Origin: CAVVIO01 sp963748095
GTDB taxonomy: Bacteria; Bacteroidota; Bacteroidia; Bacteroidales; UBA10428
Direction of reading: 5' to 3'
Assembly (NCBI GenBank): GCA_963748095.1
Contig: CAVVIO010000097.1
Location: 186,001-250,000, forward strand
DNA: 64,000 nt
Position 1 is the first letter of the stretch. Each line of letters opens with the position of its first letter. The position numbers were made by a program, and so were the translations under genes. Below, piece by piece: positions 1-10,204 of this stretch. Under the pieces are notes generated by a model. The model was not told where the DNA came from and did not search any database. It saw only the letters and a program-made list of their open reading frames with translations.

Positions 1-88
1 AATAAGTTAATATATAAATATAAATCCAAATCTTTTCATAAATTTTAAGGGTTATCTTCGATGGGATAATTTACCGGACTTCAATCAT

Positions 89-2317
89 TTAATTGAAATC
101 CACCGTATTATTCGACAATTTATTATTCATAGAATGAATATCTATATCTACAGCTCCCTCTGAACCCGTAAGATAAACATTTTTTAATATATCCGCGGAT
201 TTAGTAATATAGTGCTGTTTTGCAACAAATGTATTCGATCCGTCCAATACGATCTTATCTACCTTAAATAACGTTTGTAAGTTTTGTTTGTTTAACCTGA
301 TGTCCTGTGTAATGATCATATAATCGAGCTTTAATCTGTGGGAGGACCGGCAATAATTAAGTGAATCATTAATTACTATAAGTAAATTATATCCGTTAAA
401 GCAGTAGTAAGGGTTTCCTTTGATTTTAGTTTCAAATAAATCCATGTCACCAAAGTTGGTATCATTTGCCTTTACAGGAATACTATAAGGATTAATTAAT
501 GATGACCGATGAAAAAGACCGGACTTTATCCAGTTGTTTTTGACGGCATAATCCAATCTCTGATTGTTCATACTATCAATATGATCTGTAAAAAATACAT
601 GTTTCTTTCCTTTAATGAAATCGATAGCTGTACCGTGGGAAATATGATATACCACCAACCTGCACTGTTTTTGAAGCAGGAATTGTTTGTACAGATTATT
701 ACCTGTCAACAGAAGTATAACCGACAACAAATAGAAAATCCATTTCTTTTGCCGGGTAACAATGAAAATACTAAAAACAATGATCAGTGAGTAGCACAAA
801 ATAATATCGGAAATATTACTATTTATATTATGTATCACCGAACCGGGCAAGTCTTCAATAAAAGAAGCCCAGTTATTGGCTCCCCGTAGCAGAAACAGAA
901 GTATTTTCGAAAGTACTGCAGGTATAAATGGAATAAAGGAAACCATAAAAAGAAGGAACGCAAGATACAGGATTAATGTAATCATGGGTATCATCAGCAG
1001 GTTGGATAACCAGAAATATACAGGAAACTGGTTGAAATAATAAATTGTCAGCGGAAAAGTTCCGATTTGTGCAGCGACAGAAAGTGTAAACAATGCCCAG
1101 ATTTTATCAACAAACCAGGATTTAACAACCACCGACCGGTAAAGTGCCGGCTGGATAAATACAATACTTATTACTGCAAGATATGATAACTGAAATCCTA
1201 CATTAGTTAGTTCATATGGATTTATCAGCAATAATATAAATGCCGAAACCGCGATAATATTGTAAATGTTCACCGGACGACGTAATGACGATCCGACCAG
1301 CAGAAGACTGAACATGGAGGAAGCCCTTACTACCGATGCAGAGAGCCCTGTGATTAATGCGTAGAACCACAGGAGTATAAGAATGGTCAGCACTTTTAAT
1401 ATTCTGCCTGTCGTTTTACGTTCGAGTGGTCTGAACAGAAAATTCAGAACCAGAAAGATTATTCCGACATGCAGACCTGATACTGCCAATACATGAATGG
1501 TTCCCGAGGAAGCAAATGATTTTTTTGTCGCCGTATCCAGTTCCTCCCGGTAACCAAGCGTTAGGGCTGATAACACCGCGTATTCCTTTCCCTTAATTCC
1601 GTTTTTGATATATACATTTAATAAATTTCTTCTTAACCGAAGTGCGGTTTCTTTCAGCATGTTCCCTTTATGACTGGAAATTTTAACAAAATCACCCGGC
1701 TTCAGAAAAACCTGGTAAAAGATCTCACTGTTGGCCATATATCTTTTATAATCGAATGCGAATGGATTACCAGGCGGATTTATTTCAGACAAACGGGCCC
1801 GGAACAAAATCCGGTCACCATATTCCGGTATACCGGCAAGACTGTCTTTGGGGAAATAGGCCAGTAACTTATAATTGAGTGGGAAGAATACTTTATTTTT
1901 ATAATAGCCCTGTAACTTTACAATTGTGCTGACCGAATTATTTTTAAGTTCCGGCTCCTCCAGGATAATTCCAGTAAACTCATTGGAATCATTTAATGAA
2001 ATTTTCATCCCCAGATCAGGATGATCACGGATGGAGGCAACTGTGAAACCAGCCAGCAACATGAAAATGTATATTAATGTTCCTGATAGCCAGCGTACCT
2101 TATATATTTTAAAATATCCGGTAAAACGATTTATGAAAATATATGCCAGGCCTGTTACTATAACAATAACACCTGTTACTTCTGATATGATGTACTTCGT
2201 AAATAACTGAAGTAATATACCTGTTGTAAAAGGGATCAGTAACCGGATAAACGGAACTTTCCTTAACTCATAGTAAATATCCATCATAAGATATCTCTGT
2301 GAACATCTGAATTTCAA
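89..2317 (-). CDS. comEC: ComEC/Rec2-family competence membrane protein
   Basis: A 742-residue polytopic membrane protein of the ComEC/Rec2 family, which forms the inner-membrane channel for uptake of single-stranded DNA. The first 90 residues hold several membrane segments, followed by a soluble OB-like domain (DUF4131-like). The competence domain core is marked by VLAVSGLHVGIIFLVLNF near residue 275 and continues as a run of about eight membrane helices to residue 540. The last 180 residues sit where many ComEC proteins carry a metallo-beta-lactamase domain, but I see no HxHxDH zinc motif there, as is common in this phylum. Upstream Met11 or Met12 are alternative starts. The gene is divergent from the dihydroorotate-dehydrogenase-like gene. 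The family call is firm; an active DNA-uptake role is inferred. Confidence 0.9.
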   Translation of the reverse strand: MKFRCSQRYLMMDIYYELRKVPFIRLLIPFTTGILLQLFTKYIISEVTGVIVIVTGLAYIFINRFTGYFKIYKVRWLSGTLIYIFMLLAGFTVASIRDHPDLGMKISLNDSNEFTGIILEEPELKNNSVSTIVKLQGYYKNKVFFPLNYKLLAYFPKDSLAGIPEYGDRILFRARLSEINPPGNPFAFDYKRYMANSEIFYQVFLKPGDFVKISSHKGNMLKETALRLRRNLLNVYIKNGIKGKEYAVLSALTLGYREELDTATKKSFASSGTIHVLAVSGLHVGIIFLVLNFLFRPLERKTTGRILKVLTILILLWFYALITGLSASVVRASSMFSLLLVGSSLRRPVNIYNIIAVSAFILLLINPYELTNVGFQLSYLAVISIVFIQPALYRSVVVKSWFVDKIWALFTLSVAAQIGTFPLTIYYFNQFPVYFWLSNLLMIPMITLILYLAFLLFMVSFIPFIPAVLSKILLFLLRGANNWASFIEDLPGSVIHNINSNISDIILCYSLIIVFSIFIVTRQKKWIFYLLSVILLLTGNNLYKQFLLQKQCRLVVYHISHGTAIDFIKGKKHVFFTDHIDSMNNQRLDYAVKNNWIKSGLFHRSSLINPYSIPVKANDTNFGDMDLFETKIKGNPYYCFNGYNLLIVINDSLNYCRSSHRLKLDYMIITQDIRLNKQNLQTLFKVDKIVLDGSNTFVAKQHYITKSADILKNVYLTGSEGAVDIDIHSMNNKLSNNTVDFN

Positions 2318-2432
2318 TTTATTAAAATATTTTTAAAAAATACCGACGATATACATAAAACATTTAAATTTATAATTGTTATAAATAACTGACATGCATA
2401 CTTAGTGCACAGAAATAATCCGATATAATTAA

Positions 2433-2440
2433 TAAATTTG
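2433..2440 (+). promoter_or_regulatory. Possible -7 promoter element for the DHOD-like gene
   Basis: TAAATTTG matches the Bacteroidota -7 consensus TAnnTTTG and lies about 54 bases before the start codon at 2494. I see no good TTTG -33 element at the expected spacing, so this is a weak call. Confidence 0.3.
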
Positions 2441-2493
2441 TGTTTTCGTTCGAATGACCTGCAACTGAATATGAATAAATAAAATATAAGAAA

Positions 2494-3508
2494 ATGGCAG
2501 ATTTAAAAACCGAATATTTAGGGATCAAACTGAAAAATCCCGTGATTATAGGCGCAAGTAATATGGTAGTTCACCTCGATAATATTAAGAGAGCCGAGGA
2601 AGCCGGAGCTGCCGCTATTGTTTACAAATCACTGTTCGAAGAACAGATACAGCTGGAAAACGCTCAGCTGGACGATGAACTGGAAGAATACAATGAGAGG
2701 AATGCTGAGATGATCAAGCTTTTCCCAAGTATTGAACATGCCGGCCCGGAAGAACACCTGCTCAATTTAAGAAAAGCGAAAGAAAGTGTCAGTATCCCTG
2801 TAATTGGCAGTCTGAATGCTATTTATAATGAAAGCTGGCTGGAATACGCCAAATTAATTGAAGAAACAGGTGTCGACGCCCTTGAACTCAACTTTTATGC
2901 AGTTCCCAGGGAAATGGCAACAGACGGGGCTTTGATAATCGAACAGCAAACAGAGATACTGCAGGAAATAAAATCCAAAGTTAAGATTCCGGTAAGTGTT
3001 AAACTTAGCCCATTCTATGCTAATTCGTTAAATGTCATCGCAGAGATGGACAAAACCGGTGTAAACGGATTTGTATTGTTTAACCGCCTTTTCCAACCCG
3101 ATATCAATGTTGAAAAAGAAGAACATTTTACACCTTTCAATCTAAGCGGTCCGGAAGATTACCGTTTATCTTTGCGCTTTGCAGGACTTATTATACAATA
3201 ATATCAAAGCGGATATCTGCAGCAGTAATGGAATTTTTTCCGGACTCGATGTAGTGAAAATGATCCTTGCCGGAGCAAATTGCGTACAGGTAGTGAGCAC
3301 TATCTACAAAAACAAGATTGAATACATAAAAACCATACTTGCTGACCTGGAGTCGTGGATGGATTCGAAAAATTACAAATCACTGAAAGATTTCAGGGGA
3401 AAACTTTCGAATAAAACCATCAACGATCCTTTTGTTTATAAAAGAGCACAATATATCGATCTGTTACTGAAATCGGAAGATGTATTGAAAAAATATCCGG
3501 TCAGATAA
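2494..3508 (+). pseudogene. Dihydroorotate dehydrogenase-like flavoprotein, frameshifted
   Basis: The reading frame starts at the ATG at 2494 (MADLKTEYLGIKLKNPVIIG) and encodes a dihydroorotate-dehydrogenase-type TIM barrel with SVSIPVIGSLN, VSVKLSP and FVLFNRLFQPD segments. It stops at 3201, but the expected C-terminal half (NNIKADICSSNGIFSGLDVVKMILAGANCVQVVST, read in pieces) continues in the next frame to 3508. The break is at about 3190. Removing one T from GGACTTATTATAC restores GLLYNN and a full protein of about 338 residues. This type is annotated in Bacteroidales as dihydroorotate dehydrogenase-like and is not the housekeeping PyrD. It often sits beside pyruvate:ferredoxin oxidoreductase, which lies just downstream here. 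Real decay and assembly error cannot be told apart from the sequence. Confidence 0.85.
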
Positions 3509-3560
3509 AAGAAATTTCAGGATCGAATATGTGTCTGACAAAGAAATAACTTTATAAAAT

Positions 3561-3591
3561 AAAAAAGGTCTCCTCACTGGAGACCTTTTTT
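3561..3591. terminator. Bidirectional intrinsic terminator between the DHOD-like gene and def
   Basis: A perfect 13-bp stem (AAAAAAGGTCTCC / GGAGACCTTTTTT) with a TCACT loop has a T run on each strand. It serves the + strand DHOD-like gene and the - strand def gene, whose TAA stop codon (3590-3592) overlaps the end of the hairpin. Confidence 0.9.
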
Positions 3592-4144
3592 ATTTCATTA
3601 CTTTTATCTTATAGGCAACATCCACCTTCAGTTTAGTAATTGCACTCAGTTTTCCCTTTAGAAGTTTTCTGCGCAACGGGGGAAGACGATCGGGAAATAA
3701 TATTCCTTCCAAATGATCATATTCATGTTGTATGATCCGGGCTTTCACCCCATCATACCGTTCATCGTAATATTCAAAATTCTCATCATAATATTGAATA
3801 CGGATCTTTGATTCTCTGTCTACATCTTCATGTAAAGTTGGTAAACTCAGACATCCTTCGTTGAACGTCCAAATTTCGCCGCTTTTTTCTATAATTTTCG
3901 GATTAATAAATGCCTTTTTAAAATCCTTTAATGAGGGATCGTCTTCTTCAAGGGAAGTAGCATCTATGATAAATATCCGGATGGATTTTCCTATCTGGGG
4001 TGCAGCTAAACCCAGACCATCGGCTTTATACATAGTCTCGAACATATCGTCGACCAGTTGTTTTAATTCCGGGTTATCCTTTTCTATATCAACTGCTTTT
4101 CTCCTTAATATTGGTGAACCATATACAACTATCGGGTATACCAT
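3590..4144 (-). CDS. def: Peptide deformylase
   Basis: Removes the N-formyl group from the initiator methionine of new proteins in the cytoplasm. At 184 residues it has the normal length. All three signature motifs are present: GLGLAAPQIG (about residues 43-52), EGCLSLP (about 96-102) and QHEYDHLEG (139-147). The metal ligands are Cys98, His140 and His144, and the catalytic base is Glu141. It lies 6 bases downstream of ruvX on the same strand and is probably cotranscribed with it. Confidence 0.97.
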   Translation of the reverse strand: MVYPIVVYGSPILRRKAVDIEKDNPELKQLVDDMFETMYKADGLGLAAPQIGKSIRIFIIDATSLEEDDPSLKDFKKAFINPKIIEKSGEIWTFNEGCLSLPTLHEDVDRESKIRIQYYDENFEYYDERYDGVKARIIQHEYDHLEGILFPDRLPPLRRKLLKGKLSAITKLKVDVAYKIKVMK

Positions 4145-4150
4145 ATACTT

Positions 4151-4579
4151 TTATTTATTTCTAATATTTTCAATGTATTCCATGTATGATTGTAAAATTA
4201 TCGTAGCACTGATTGTATCAATCAAACCTTTATCTCTTCTCTGTTTTTTTTTCAATCCTCCATCAATCATTGTTTGAAAGGCCATTTTAGAGGTGAACCT
4301 TTCGTCCATCAAAAAATATTCCATTCCGGGAAATACCGATTCAAATTTTTTCAAAAATTGCTGGATATAAACAACAGCTTCGGATGGTAAATTGTTCATT
4401 GTCTTTGGGTAGCCAACTACTACCAGATCAACTCCTTCCCTATTGAAGTAATCTGTCAAAAAAGTGAAGATCTCATGAGTGGCGATCGTTTTCAGTCCAT
4501 TTGCAATAATCTGCTGTGGATCGGTTACGGCTACCCCGGTTCTTTTTCTCCCGTAATCTAAAGCGAGGATTCTCCCCAA
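4151..4579 (-). CDS. ruvX: RuvX/YqgF-family putative RNase H-fold nuclease
   Basis: A 142-residue YqgF-family protein, linked in the family to pre-16S rRNA 5'-end processing and annotated as a putative Holliday junction resolvase. The RNase H fold is shown by LALDYGRKRTGVAVTD at the N-terminus with Asp8, the MDERFTS motif at about 91-97, and LIDTISATIILQSYM with Asp121 near the C-terminus. These are the expected acidic active-site positions. It is the first gene of a two-gene unit with def. Confidence 0.95.
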   Translation of the reverse strand: MGRILALDYGRKRTGVAVTDPQQIIANGLKTIATHEIFTFLTDYFNREGVDLVVVGYPKTMNNLPSEAVVYIQQFLKKFESVFPGMEYFLMDERFTSKMAFQTMIDGGLKKKQRRDKGLIDTISATIILQSYMEYIENIRNK

Positions 4580-4635
4580 AACAGTAATTCTTAATTAAAT
4601 CAATACGGGCAAAATTATTAAAAAATTCGAGACAA

Positions 4636-4665
4636 TTAAAAAAGGGCAACTAAATGCTGCCCTTT
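4636..4665 (-). terminator. Intrinsic terminator of nifJ
   Basis: The stem AAAGGGCA / TGCCCTTT (4641-4648 and 4658-4665) is followed on the - strand by a T run. It lies just after the nifJ stop codon. Confidence 0.8.
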
Positions 4666-4687
4666 CTTTAATTTGCGTTTTGTATTT

Positions 4688-7600
4688 CTATTTTACAGAA
4701 TAATCCATCGCTGCCATACGAAGGTAGCTGTTATACCGCCAGAGTGCATTTTTCTCGGCTGCCACAAACAGTTGTGCGGCTTCTTTAGGGAATGCTTTTT
4801 TCAATGACGTATACCTGACTTCTCCGTTCAGGAATTCCTGGAAATTTTCCCATTTTGGTTCCCGTGAATCGAGCTGGAACGGATTTTTGCCTTCCTCTTC
4901 CAACAACGGATTGAAGCGGTATAAATGCCAGTAGCCAGCTTCAACTGCCTGCTTTTCTTCCCATTGTGTCTTTTCCATTCCTGCCCTCAGGCCGTGATTA
5001 ATACACGGTGCATAAGCAATAATCATAGATGGTCCGGGATATTCCTCAGCTTCACGCAGTGCTTTGAGATACTGATTCATATTGGCTCCCATTGCCACCT
5101 GTGCAACATATACATATCCGTATGTCATGGCCATAGCGCCCAGGTCTTTTTTCCTGATCTTTTTACCGGAGGCAGCAAATTTTGCAACTGCACCGATTGG
5201 AGTAGATTTTGATGCCTGACCACCTGTGTTGGAATATACTTCGGTATCCATCACCAGTACATTCACATCGGCACCTGATGCCAGTACATGATCCAGTCCT
5301 CCATAACCGATGTCATATGCCCATCCGTCACCGCCAAATATCCATACTGATTTCTTTACTAAGTATTGTTTCAGATTGAGCAATTCTTCAGCCAGGGGAT
5401 CCTTTTCATTCTTTAATCCTGCAATTACCTTATCTGAAGCAACTTTCGAGAGCTGTGCATTATTCATACCTTCCAGCCACTCTTTAAAGGCTGTTTTTGT
5501 AGCTTCGGAAAATTTACCTTCACCTGCCAGTACACGTTCCATCCGGTCGGCTATTCTTGCCCTCATTTTTTCAACACCTACAGCCATTCCGTAACCATAT
5601 TCCGCATTATCTTCGAAAAGCGAATTGGCCCATGCCGGTCCCTGACCGTCTTTGTTGGTACAATAAGGAGTAGATGGTGCCGATCCTCCGTAAATAGAAG
5701 AACACCCTGTAGCATTTGCCACTATCATCCGGTCGCCATATAACTGGGTTACCAGTTTGACATAGGGTGTTTCACCGCATCCTGCACAGGCACCTGAAAA
5801 TTCAAATAATGGTTGTGCAAACTGACTGTTCTTTAAATTCTTTGTCAGATCAATATTATCGGTTTTATAAGTAACATTGCTGATCATATAATCCCACTTC
5901 GGCGCTTCGTCCATCATGTTCCCCAATGGTTCCATTACGAGTGATTTTTCCTTTGAGGGACAAACTTCGGCACATACTCCACAACCAGTACAATCGAGTG
6001 GACTTAACTGGATGCGGTATTGTAAGCCTTCAAAATCCTTCCCGGTAGCTTTAAGTACCTGTGTTCCTTCAGGCATTGCTTTCGTTTCTTTCTCATCAAG
6101 TAAGAAGGGACGGATACATGCATGCGGGCAAACATAAGCACACTGGTTACACTGTATACAATTTTCAGGAATCCATTGAGGTACATTCACGGCAATACCC
6201 CGTTTTTCATAAGCAGTTGTTCCGGCAGGAAAAGTTCCGTCTTCGCGACCCAGAAATGCACTTACTTTCAGGTCGTCTCCTTTGAGTGAATTAATAGGAT
6301 TAACAACATCCTGAATGAATTCGGGTAGATTACTTACTTTTTTCTCTTCCTTCAATTTAATATTAGCCCATTCTGCCTGTACATCTATTTTCACTACATC
6401 GCCTCCGCGTTCAACCGCTGCATGATTCATTCGAACGATATCTTCTCCCTTTCTGCCAAAGGATTTGATAATGGCTTTTTTCATTTCGCTTACAGCTTCA
6501 TCGTAAGGAATTACATTGGCAATTTTGAAGAAAGCCGATTGCATGATCGTATTGGTGCGGTTGCCCAGACCAATTTCTTCTGCTATCAGCGTTGCATTAA
6601 TGATATAGAACTGTATCTGCTTTTCAGCCATGGTCTTTTTCATACTGTCGGGCAGCCTGTTAATGGTTTCATCTTTATCCCATATACTGTTCAGAAGAAA
6701 TGTGCCACCTTTTTTCATACCTTTCAGCATATCGTATTTTCCAAGATAGGAAGGTACATGACAGGCAACAAAATCCGGGGTATTAACCAGGTAAGGCGAA
6801 CGAATTGGCTGATCTCCAAAACGCAGATGCGAGGTAGTAATACCTCCCGATTTTTTCGAGTCGTAGGCAAAATAAGCCTGTGCATATTTATCGGTTGTAT
6901 CACCAATTATTTTAATGGAGTTTTTATTGGCGCCAACTGTTCCATCAGAACCCAATCCGTAAAATTTAGCTTCGAATGTACCTGCATGGGAGGTATTGAT
7001 CTCTTCTTTCATCGGGAGCGATGTAAAAGTTACATCGTCAACTATACCGATGGTAAAGCGATTTTTCGGTTCGGATTGTTGCAGGTTTTCGAATACGGTA
7101 ACGATCTGTGCCGGCGTGGTGTCTTTCGAACTGAGTCCGTAGCGTCCGCCTACCACAATGGGAGCATCTTTCTGTCCGTAAAATGTATCTCTTATGTCAA
7201 GGTATAATGGTTCTCCGTTTGCTCCCGGTTCCTTGGTCCTGTCGAGTACAGCGATCCGTTTTATCGATTTGGGCGCTACTTTCATGAAATACTTCATGGA
7301 AAAAGGCCTGTATAAATGTACAGTAATAAGTCCGGTTTTCTTTCCCTGTGCATTTAAGAAATCCACAACTTCTTTAATGGTTTCCGTTACCGAACCCATA
7401 GCCACAATCACATGCTCTGCATCAGCGGCGCCGTAATAGGTAAACGGATGATATTCACGACCGGTAACTTTGGCTAATTCCTGCATATATTCTTCCACCA
7501 TGTCGGGAACTGCATCGTAAAAACGGTTAGCAGATTCGCGGGCCTGGAAATAAATATCTGGATTCTGGGCAGTACCACGTGTTACAGGGTGTTCCGGATT

Positions 7601-8230
7601 TAAAGCACGATCCCTGAATTCCTGTAATGATTTATAATCGAGAAACTGTGCCAATTCTTCTGTAGAAGGAGCTTCTACTTTCTGAATTTCATGAGAAGTT
7701 CTGAAACCATCGAAAAAATGAAGGAACGGAACTCTTGATTTGATTGCTGCAAGGTGCGCCACACCTGCAATATCCATTATCTGTTGCACACTTCCTGTTG
7801 CCAGCATGGCAAAACCGGTTTGACGTGCACTCATAACATCGCTGTGATCGCCAAAAATAGAAAGCGCTTGTGCAGCTAAGCTTCGTGCTGATACATGAAA
7901 AACTCCCGGCAGTAATTCACCGGAAATCTTGTACATATTTGGTATCATGAGCAATAATCCCTGTGAAGCGGTATAGGTGGTAGTAAGCGCCCCCGACTGA
8001 AGCGAACCATGAACTGCTCCGGAAGCTCCTCCCTCCGATTGCATTTCGGTTACTTTCACCACTTCTCCAAAAATATTTTTTCTCCCATTTGCCGACCACT
8101 CATCAATGTATTCAGCCATCGTGGAAGATGGTGTAATCGGATATATTGCAGCAACTTCACTGAACATATAGGCTATATGAGAGGCTGCGTAATTCCCGTC
8201 ACATGTAATAAAATTTTTCTTTTTAGCCAT
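4688..8230 (-). CDS. nifJ: Pyruvate:ferredoxin (flavodoxin) oxidoreductase
   Basis: A single-chain enzyme of 1180 residues that oxidises pyruvate with CoA to acetyl-CoA and CO2 and reduces ferredoxin or flavodoxin. It is central to anaerobic energy metabolism. Domain order is seen directly: the pyrimidine-binding domain from the N-terminus (YPITPSSTMAE), the gamma-like region with GSDGTVGANKNS, two 4Fe-4S motifs CIQCNQCAYVCP (about 690) and CTGCGVCAEVCP (about 745), the proximal-cluster cysteines GACAGCGETPY (about 813), and the TPP-binding segment GGDGWAYDIGYGG (about 965) with the downstream Mg-binding DTEVYSNTGGQ. The length is typical. A TAATTTTG match at 8288-8281 is a possible -7 element, without a clear -33. 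It has its own terminator and appears monocistronic. Confidence 0.97.
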   Translation of the reverse strand: MAKKKNFITCDGNYAASHIAYMFSEVAAIYPITPSSTMAEYIDEWSANGRKNIFGEVVKVTEMQSEGGASGAVHGSLQSGALTTTYTASQGLLLMIPNMYKISGELLPGVFHVSARSLAAQALSIFGDHSDVMSARQTGFAMLATGSVQQIMDIAGVAHLAAIKSRVPFLHFFDGFRTSHEIQKVEAPSTEELAQFLDYKSLQEFRDRALNPEHPVTRGTAQNPDIYFQARESANRFYDAVPDMVEEYMQELAKVTGREYHPFTYYGAADAEHVIVAMGSVTETIKEVVDFLNAQGKKTGLITVHLYRPFSMKYFMKVAPKSIKRIAVLDRTKEPGANGEPLYLDIRDTFYGQKDAPIVVGGRYGLSSKDTTPAQIVTVFENLQQSEPKNRFTIGIVDDVTFTSLPMKEEINTSHAGTFEAKFYGLGSDGTVGANKNSIKIIGDTTDKYAQAYFAYDSKKSGGITTSHLRFGDQPIRSPYLVNTPDFVACHVPSYLGKYDMLKGMKKGGTFLLNSIWDKDETINRLPDSMKKTMAEKQIQFYIINATLIAEEIGLGNRTNTIMQSAFFKIANVIPYDEAVSEMKKAIIKSFGRKGEDIVRMNHAAVERGGDVVKIDVQAEWANIKLKEEKKVSNLPEFIQDVVNPINSLKGDDLKVSAFLGREDGTFPAGTTAYEKRGIAVNVPQWIPENCIQCNQCAYVCPHACIRPFLLDEKETKAMPEGTQVLKATGKDFEGLQYRIQLSPLDCTGCGVCAEVCPSKEKSLVMEPLGNMMDEAPKWDYMISNVTYKTDNIDLTKNLKNSQFAQPLFEFSGACAGCGETPYVKLVTQLYGDRMIVANATGCSSIYGGSAPSTPYCTNKDGQGPAWANSLFEDNAEYGYGMAVGVEKMRARIADRMERVLAGEGKFSEATKTAFKEWLEGMNNAQLSKVASDKVIAGLKNEKDPLAEELLNLKQYLVKKSVWIFGGDGWAYDIGYGGLDHVLASGADVNVLVMDTEVYSNTGGQASKSTPIGAVAKFAASGKKIRKKDLGAMAMTYGYVYVAQVAMGANMNQYLKALREAEEYPGPSMIIAYAPCINHGLRAGMEKTQWEEKQAVEAGYWHLYRFNPLLEEEGKNPFQLDSREPKWENFQEFLNGEVRYTSLKKAFPKEAAQLFVAAEKNALWRYNSYLRMAAMDYSVK

Positions 8231-8410
8231 TTCAATAAGCTTATTATTAATTGTTTATAACCCTTTTTTTTAAGAAAGTACAAAATTAAAATAAATCACC
8301 GACTTTTAGCATGCTTTTCATCCATTTGCAGTTATTCAATTTCATTTTAAATAAGGCAGTTCAGGATGTTTATCTAATTAATTATCAGTAAATTCAAATT
8401 AAAACAAACA

Positions 8411-8436
8411 AAAAATGCGGGCAGACCCGCATTTTT
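8411..8436 (-). terminator. Intrinsic terminator of rho
   Basis: A perfect 11-bp stem AAAAATGCGGG / CCCGCATTTTT with a CAGA loop has a T run on either strand. It lies 17 bases past the rho stop codon. Confidence 0.88.
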
Positions 8437-8452
8437 ATATTGTTACTGAAAA

Positions 8453-10204
8453 TTATTCCCCGTTCATTGAGATCAGGAATTCTTGGTTCGATTCCGTCTT
8501 GGCTAACCTGTCGCGCAGGAATTCCATAGCTTCAACGGAGTTCATATCCGTGAGATATTTTCTGAGTATCCATATTTTAGTCAGCATATTTTTATCGAGA
8601 AGCAAATCTTCACGACGCGTGCTGGAAGCTGTAATATCAACAGCCGGGTAAACCCTGCGGTTCGATAATTTACGGTCTAACTGAAGTTCCATGTTACCGG
8701 TACCCTTGAATTCTTCAAAGATCACATCATCCATTTTCGAACCGGTATCAGTAAGGGCTGTGGAAATGATCGTGAGCGAACCACCGTCCTCGATATTCCT
8801 GGCTGCACCGAAGAAACGTTTGGGCTTGTGCAGTGCATTGGCATCCACACCACCGGAAAGTACTTTTCCTGAAGCCGGTGAAACCGTGTTGTAAGCCCGG
8901 GCAAGACGGGTAATCGAATCCAGCAGTATCACTACATCGTGACCACATTCTACCATTCTTTTGGCTTTTTCCAATACAATATTGGCAACGCGAACATGCC
9001 TTTCGGCCGGCTCATCAAAAGTTGATGAAATTACTTCTCCGTTCACATTACGGGCCATATCGGTAACTTCTTCCGGCCTTTCATCAATCAATAGAATGAT
9101 AAGGTATACTTCGGGATGATTTGCTGCAATCGCGTTTGCTATATCCTGTAGTAATATTGTTTTCCCGGTTTTAGGCTGTGCTACAATTAATCCGCGCTGA
9201 CCTTTACCGATGGGAGAAAACATATCGATGATCCTTACCGAAAGTGAACCTCTGTCGCTTGGGCTGATAAGTGTAAACTTCTCATTAGGAAACAAGGGGG
9301 TAAGGTAATCGAAAGGTACTCTGTCACGGATAAAATCGGGATCTCTGCCATTAATTTCTTCTACCTTGATCAATGGAAAATATTTTTCACCTTCTTTGGG
9401 CGGACGAATGGTCCCTTTCACTGTATCACCGGTTTTAAGACCAAATAATTTAATTTGTGATTGTGATACATAAATATCATCGGGTGAATTCAGGAAATTA
9501 TAATCTGCCGAACGTAAAAATCCGTAACCATCAGGCATAATTTCAAGCACGCCTGAACTGCTTATAATCCCGTCGAATTCAAAGGGACGATCCGGAACAG
9601 GCCTGCTTTCTAAAAATTTTGCCCTTCTGTCATTTTCTTTTGCCGATATCGGAATTTCTTTGTTTTCCCGGTTTTCCCTAATATCCGGATTTTCCCGATT
9701 CTCCCTAATATCAGAACTTTCCCGGTTTTCCCTAATATCAGAAATTCCCCGGTTTTCTCTTATATCCCGGTTTTCTTTTCTTATCGGTATGTGTTCCGGT
9801 TCTTTTACCGGTGGTGTTCCATTATATTTTGCGGGTTCTTTTTCTGTGATAGAATTTATTTCAACAGGTGCTTTCACTTCTTCCGGTTTCTTATTCACCT
9901 TTATCACTTCTACTTTTTTATCAACCCTTCTCCTCCTTCCGGGTGTTTTTCTCGATTCGGATACTTTCTTTTCCGTTACATTTGAAGAGTCGTGTTTCCG
10001 GCTGTTTTCTACCGATTTTTTGTCGGCTTCCACCGGTTTTTTGTCGCTTTTTTTCGACTCGGTTGCGCTTATCGCCTGTTGATCGAGAATCTTATAAACA
10101 AGATCCTGTTTGCGTTGAGAATCAACCTTCTTAATCTTTAACTCTTTAGCAATCTCACGTAACTCCGTAAGAAGCTTTTGATTCAATTCAAGAATATCAT
10201 ACAT
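8453..10204 (-). CDS. rho: Transcription termination factor Rho with repetitive N-terminal insertion
   Basis: A hexameric RNA-dependent ATPase that terminates transcription. Of its 583 residues, the first 45 are the Rho N-terminal domain ([15 protein letters not shown]). A long, highly charged, low-complexity insertion then runs from about 50 to 205. The cold-shock-like RNA-binding domain follows ([20 protein letters not shown]), then the ATPase with Walker A QPKTGKT and Walker [18 protein letters not shown]. The secondary RNA-binding Q/R loops ([21 protein letters not shown]) are intact. The insertion includes tandem DIRENRE-type repeats. A comparable disordered insertion in Bacteroides Rho has been tied to phase separation. 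The extra length over the E. coli form (419 residues) comes mostly from this insertion. Confidence 0.97.
   Translation of the reverse strand: MYDILELNQKLLTELREIAKELKIKKVDSQRKQDLVYKILDQQAISATESKKSDKKPVEADKKSVENSRKHDSSNVTEKKVSESRKTPGRRRRVDKKVEVIKVNKKPEEVKAPVEINSITEKEPAKYNGTPPVKEPEHIPIRKENRDIRENRGISDIRENRESSDIRENRENPDIRENRENKEIPISAKENDRRAKFLESRPVPDRPFEFDGIISSSGVLEIMPDGYGFLRSADYNFLNSPDDIYVSQSQIKLFGLKTGDTVKGTIRPPKEGEKYFPLIKVEEINGRDPDFIRDRVPFDYLTPLFPNEKFTLISPSDRGSLSVRIIDMFSPIGKGQRGLIVAQPKTGKTILLQDIANAIAANHPEVYLIILLIDERPEEVTDMARNVNGEVISSTFDEPAERHVRVANIVLEKAKRMVECGHDVVILLDSITRLARAYNTVSPASGKVLSGGVDANALHKPKRFFGAARNIEDGGSLTIISTALTDTGSKMDDVIFEEFKGTGNMELQLDRKLSNRRVYPAVDITASSTRREDLLLDKNMLTKIWILRKYLTDMNSVEAMEFLRDRLAKTESNQEFLISMNGE
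9667..9774. repeat. 27-bp tandem repeat inside rho
   Basis: Four consecutive 27-base units begin at 9667, 9694, 9721 and 9748, each starting with CCCGRTT. They encode 9-residue units of the form DIRENRExx in the disordered insertion of Rho. The exact 27-base spacing shows expansion by slippage or unequal recombination while keeping frame. Confidence 0.9.

Noticed and set aside
6422..7207. A 261-codon frame on the + strand inside nifJ
   Set aside because: It is the antisense shadow of a highly conserved gene and has no family motifs.
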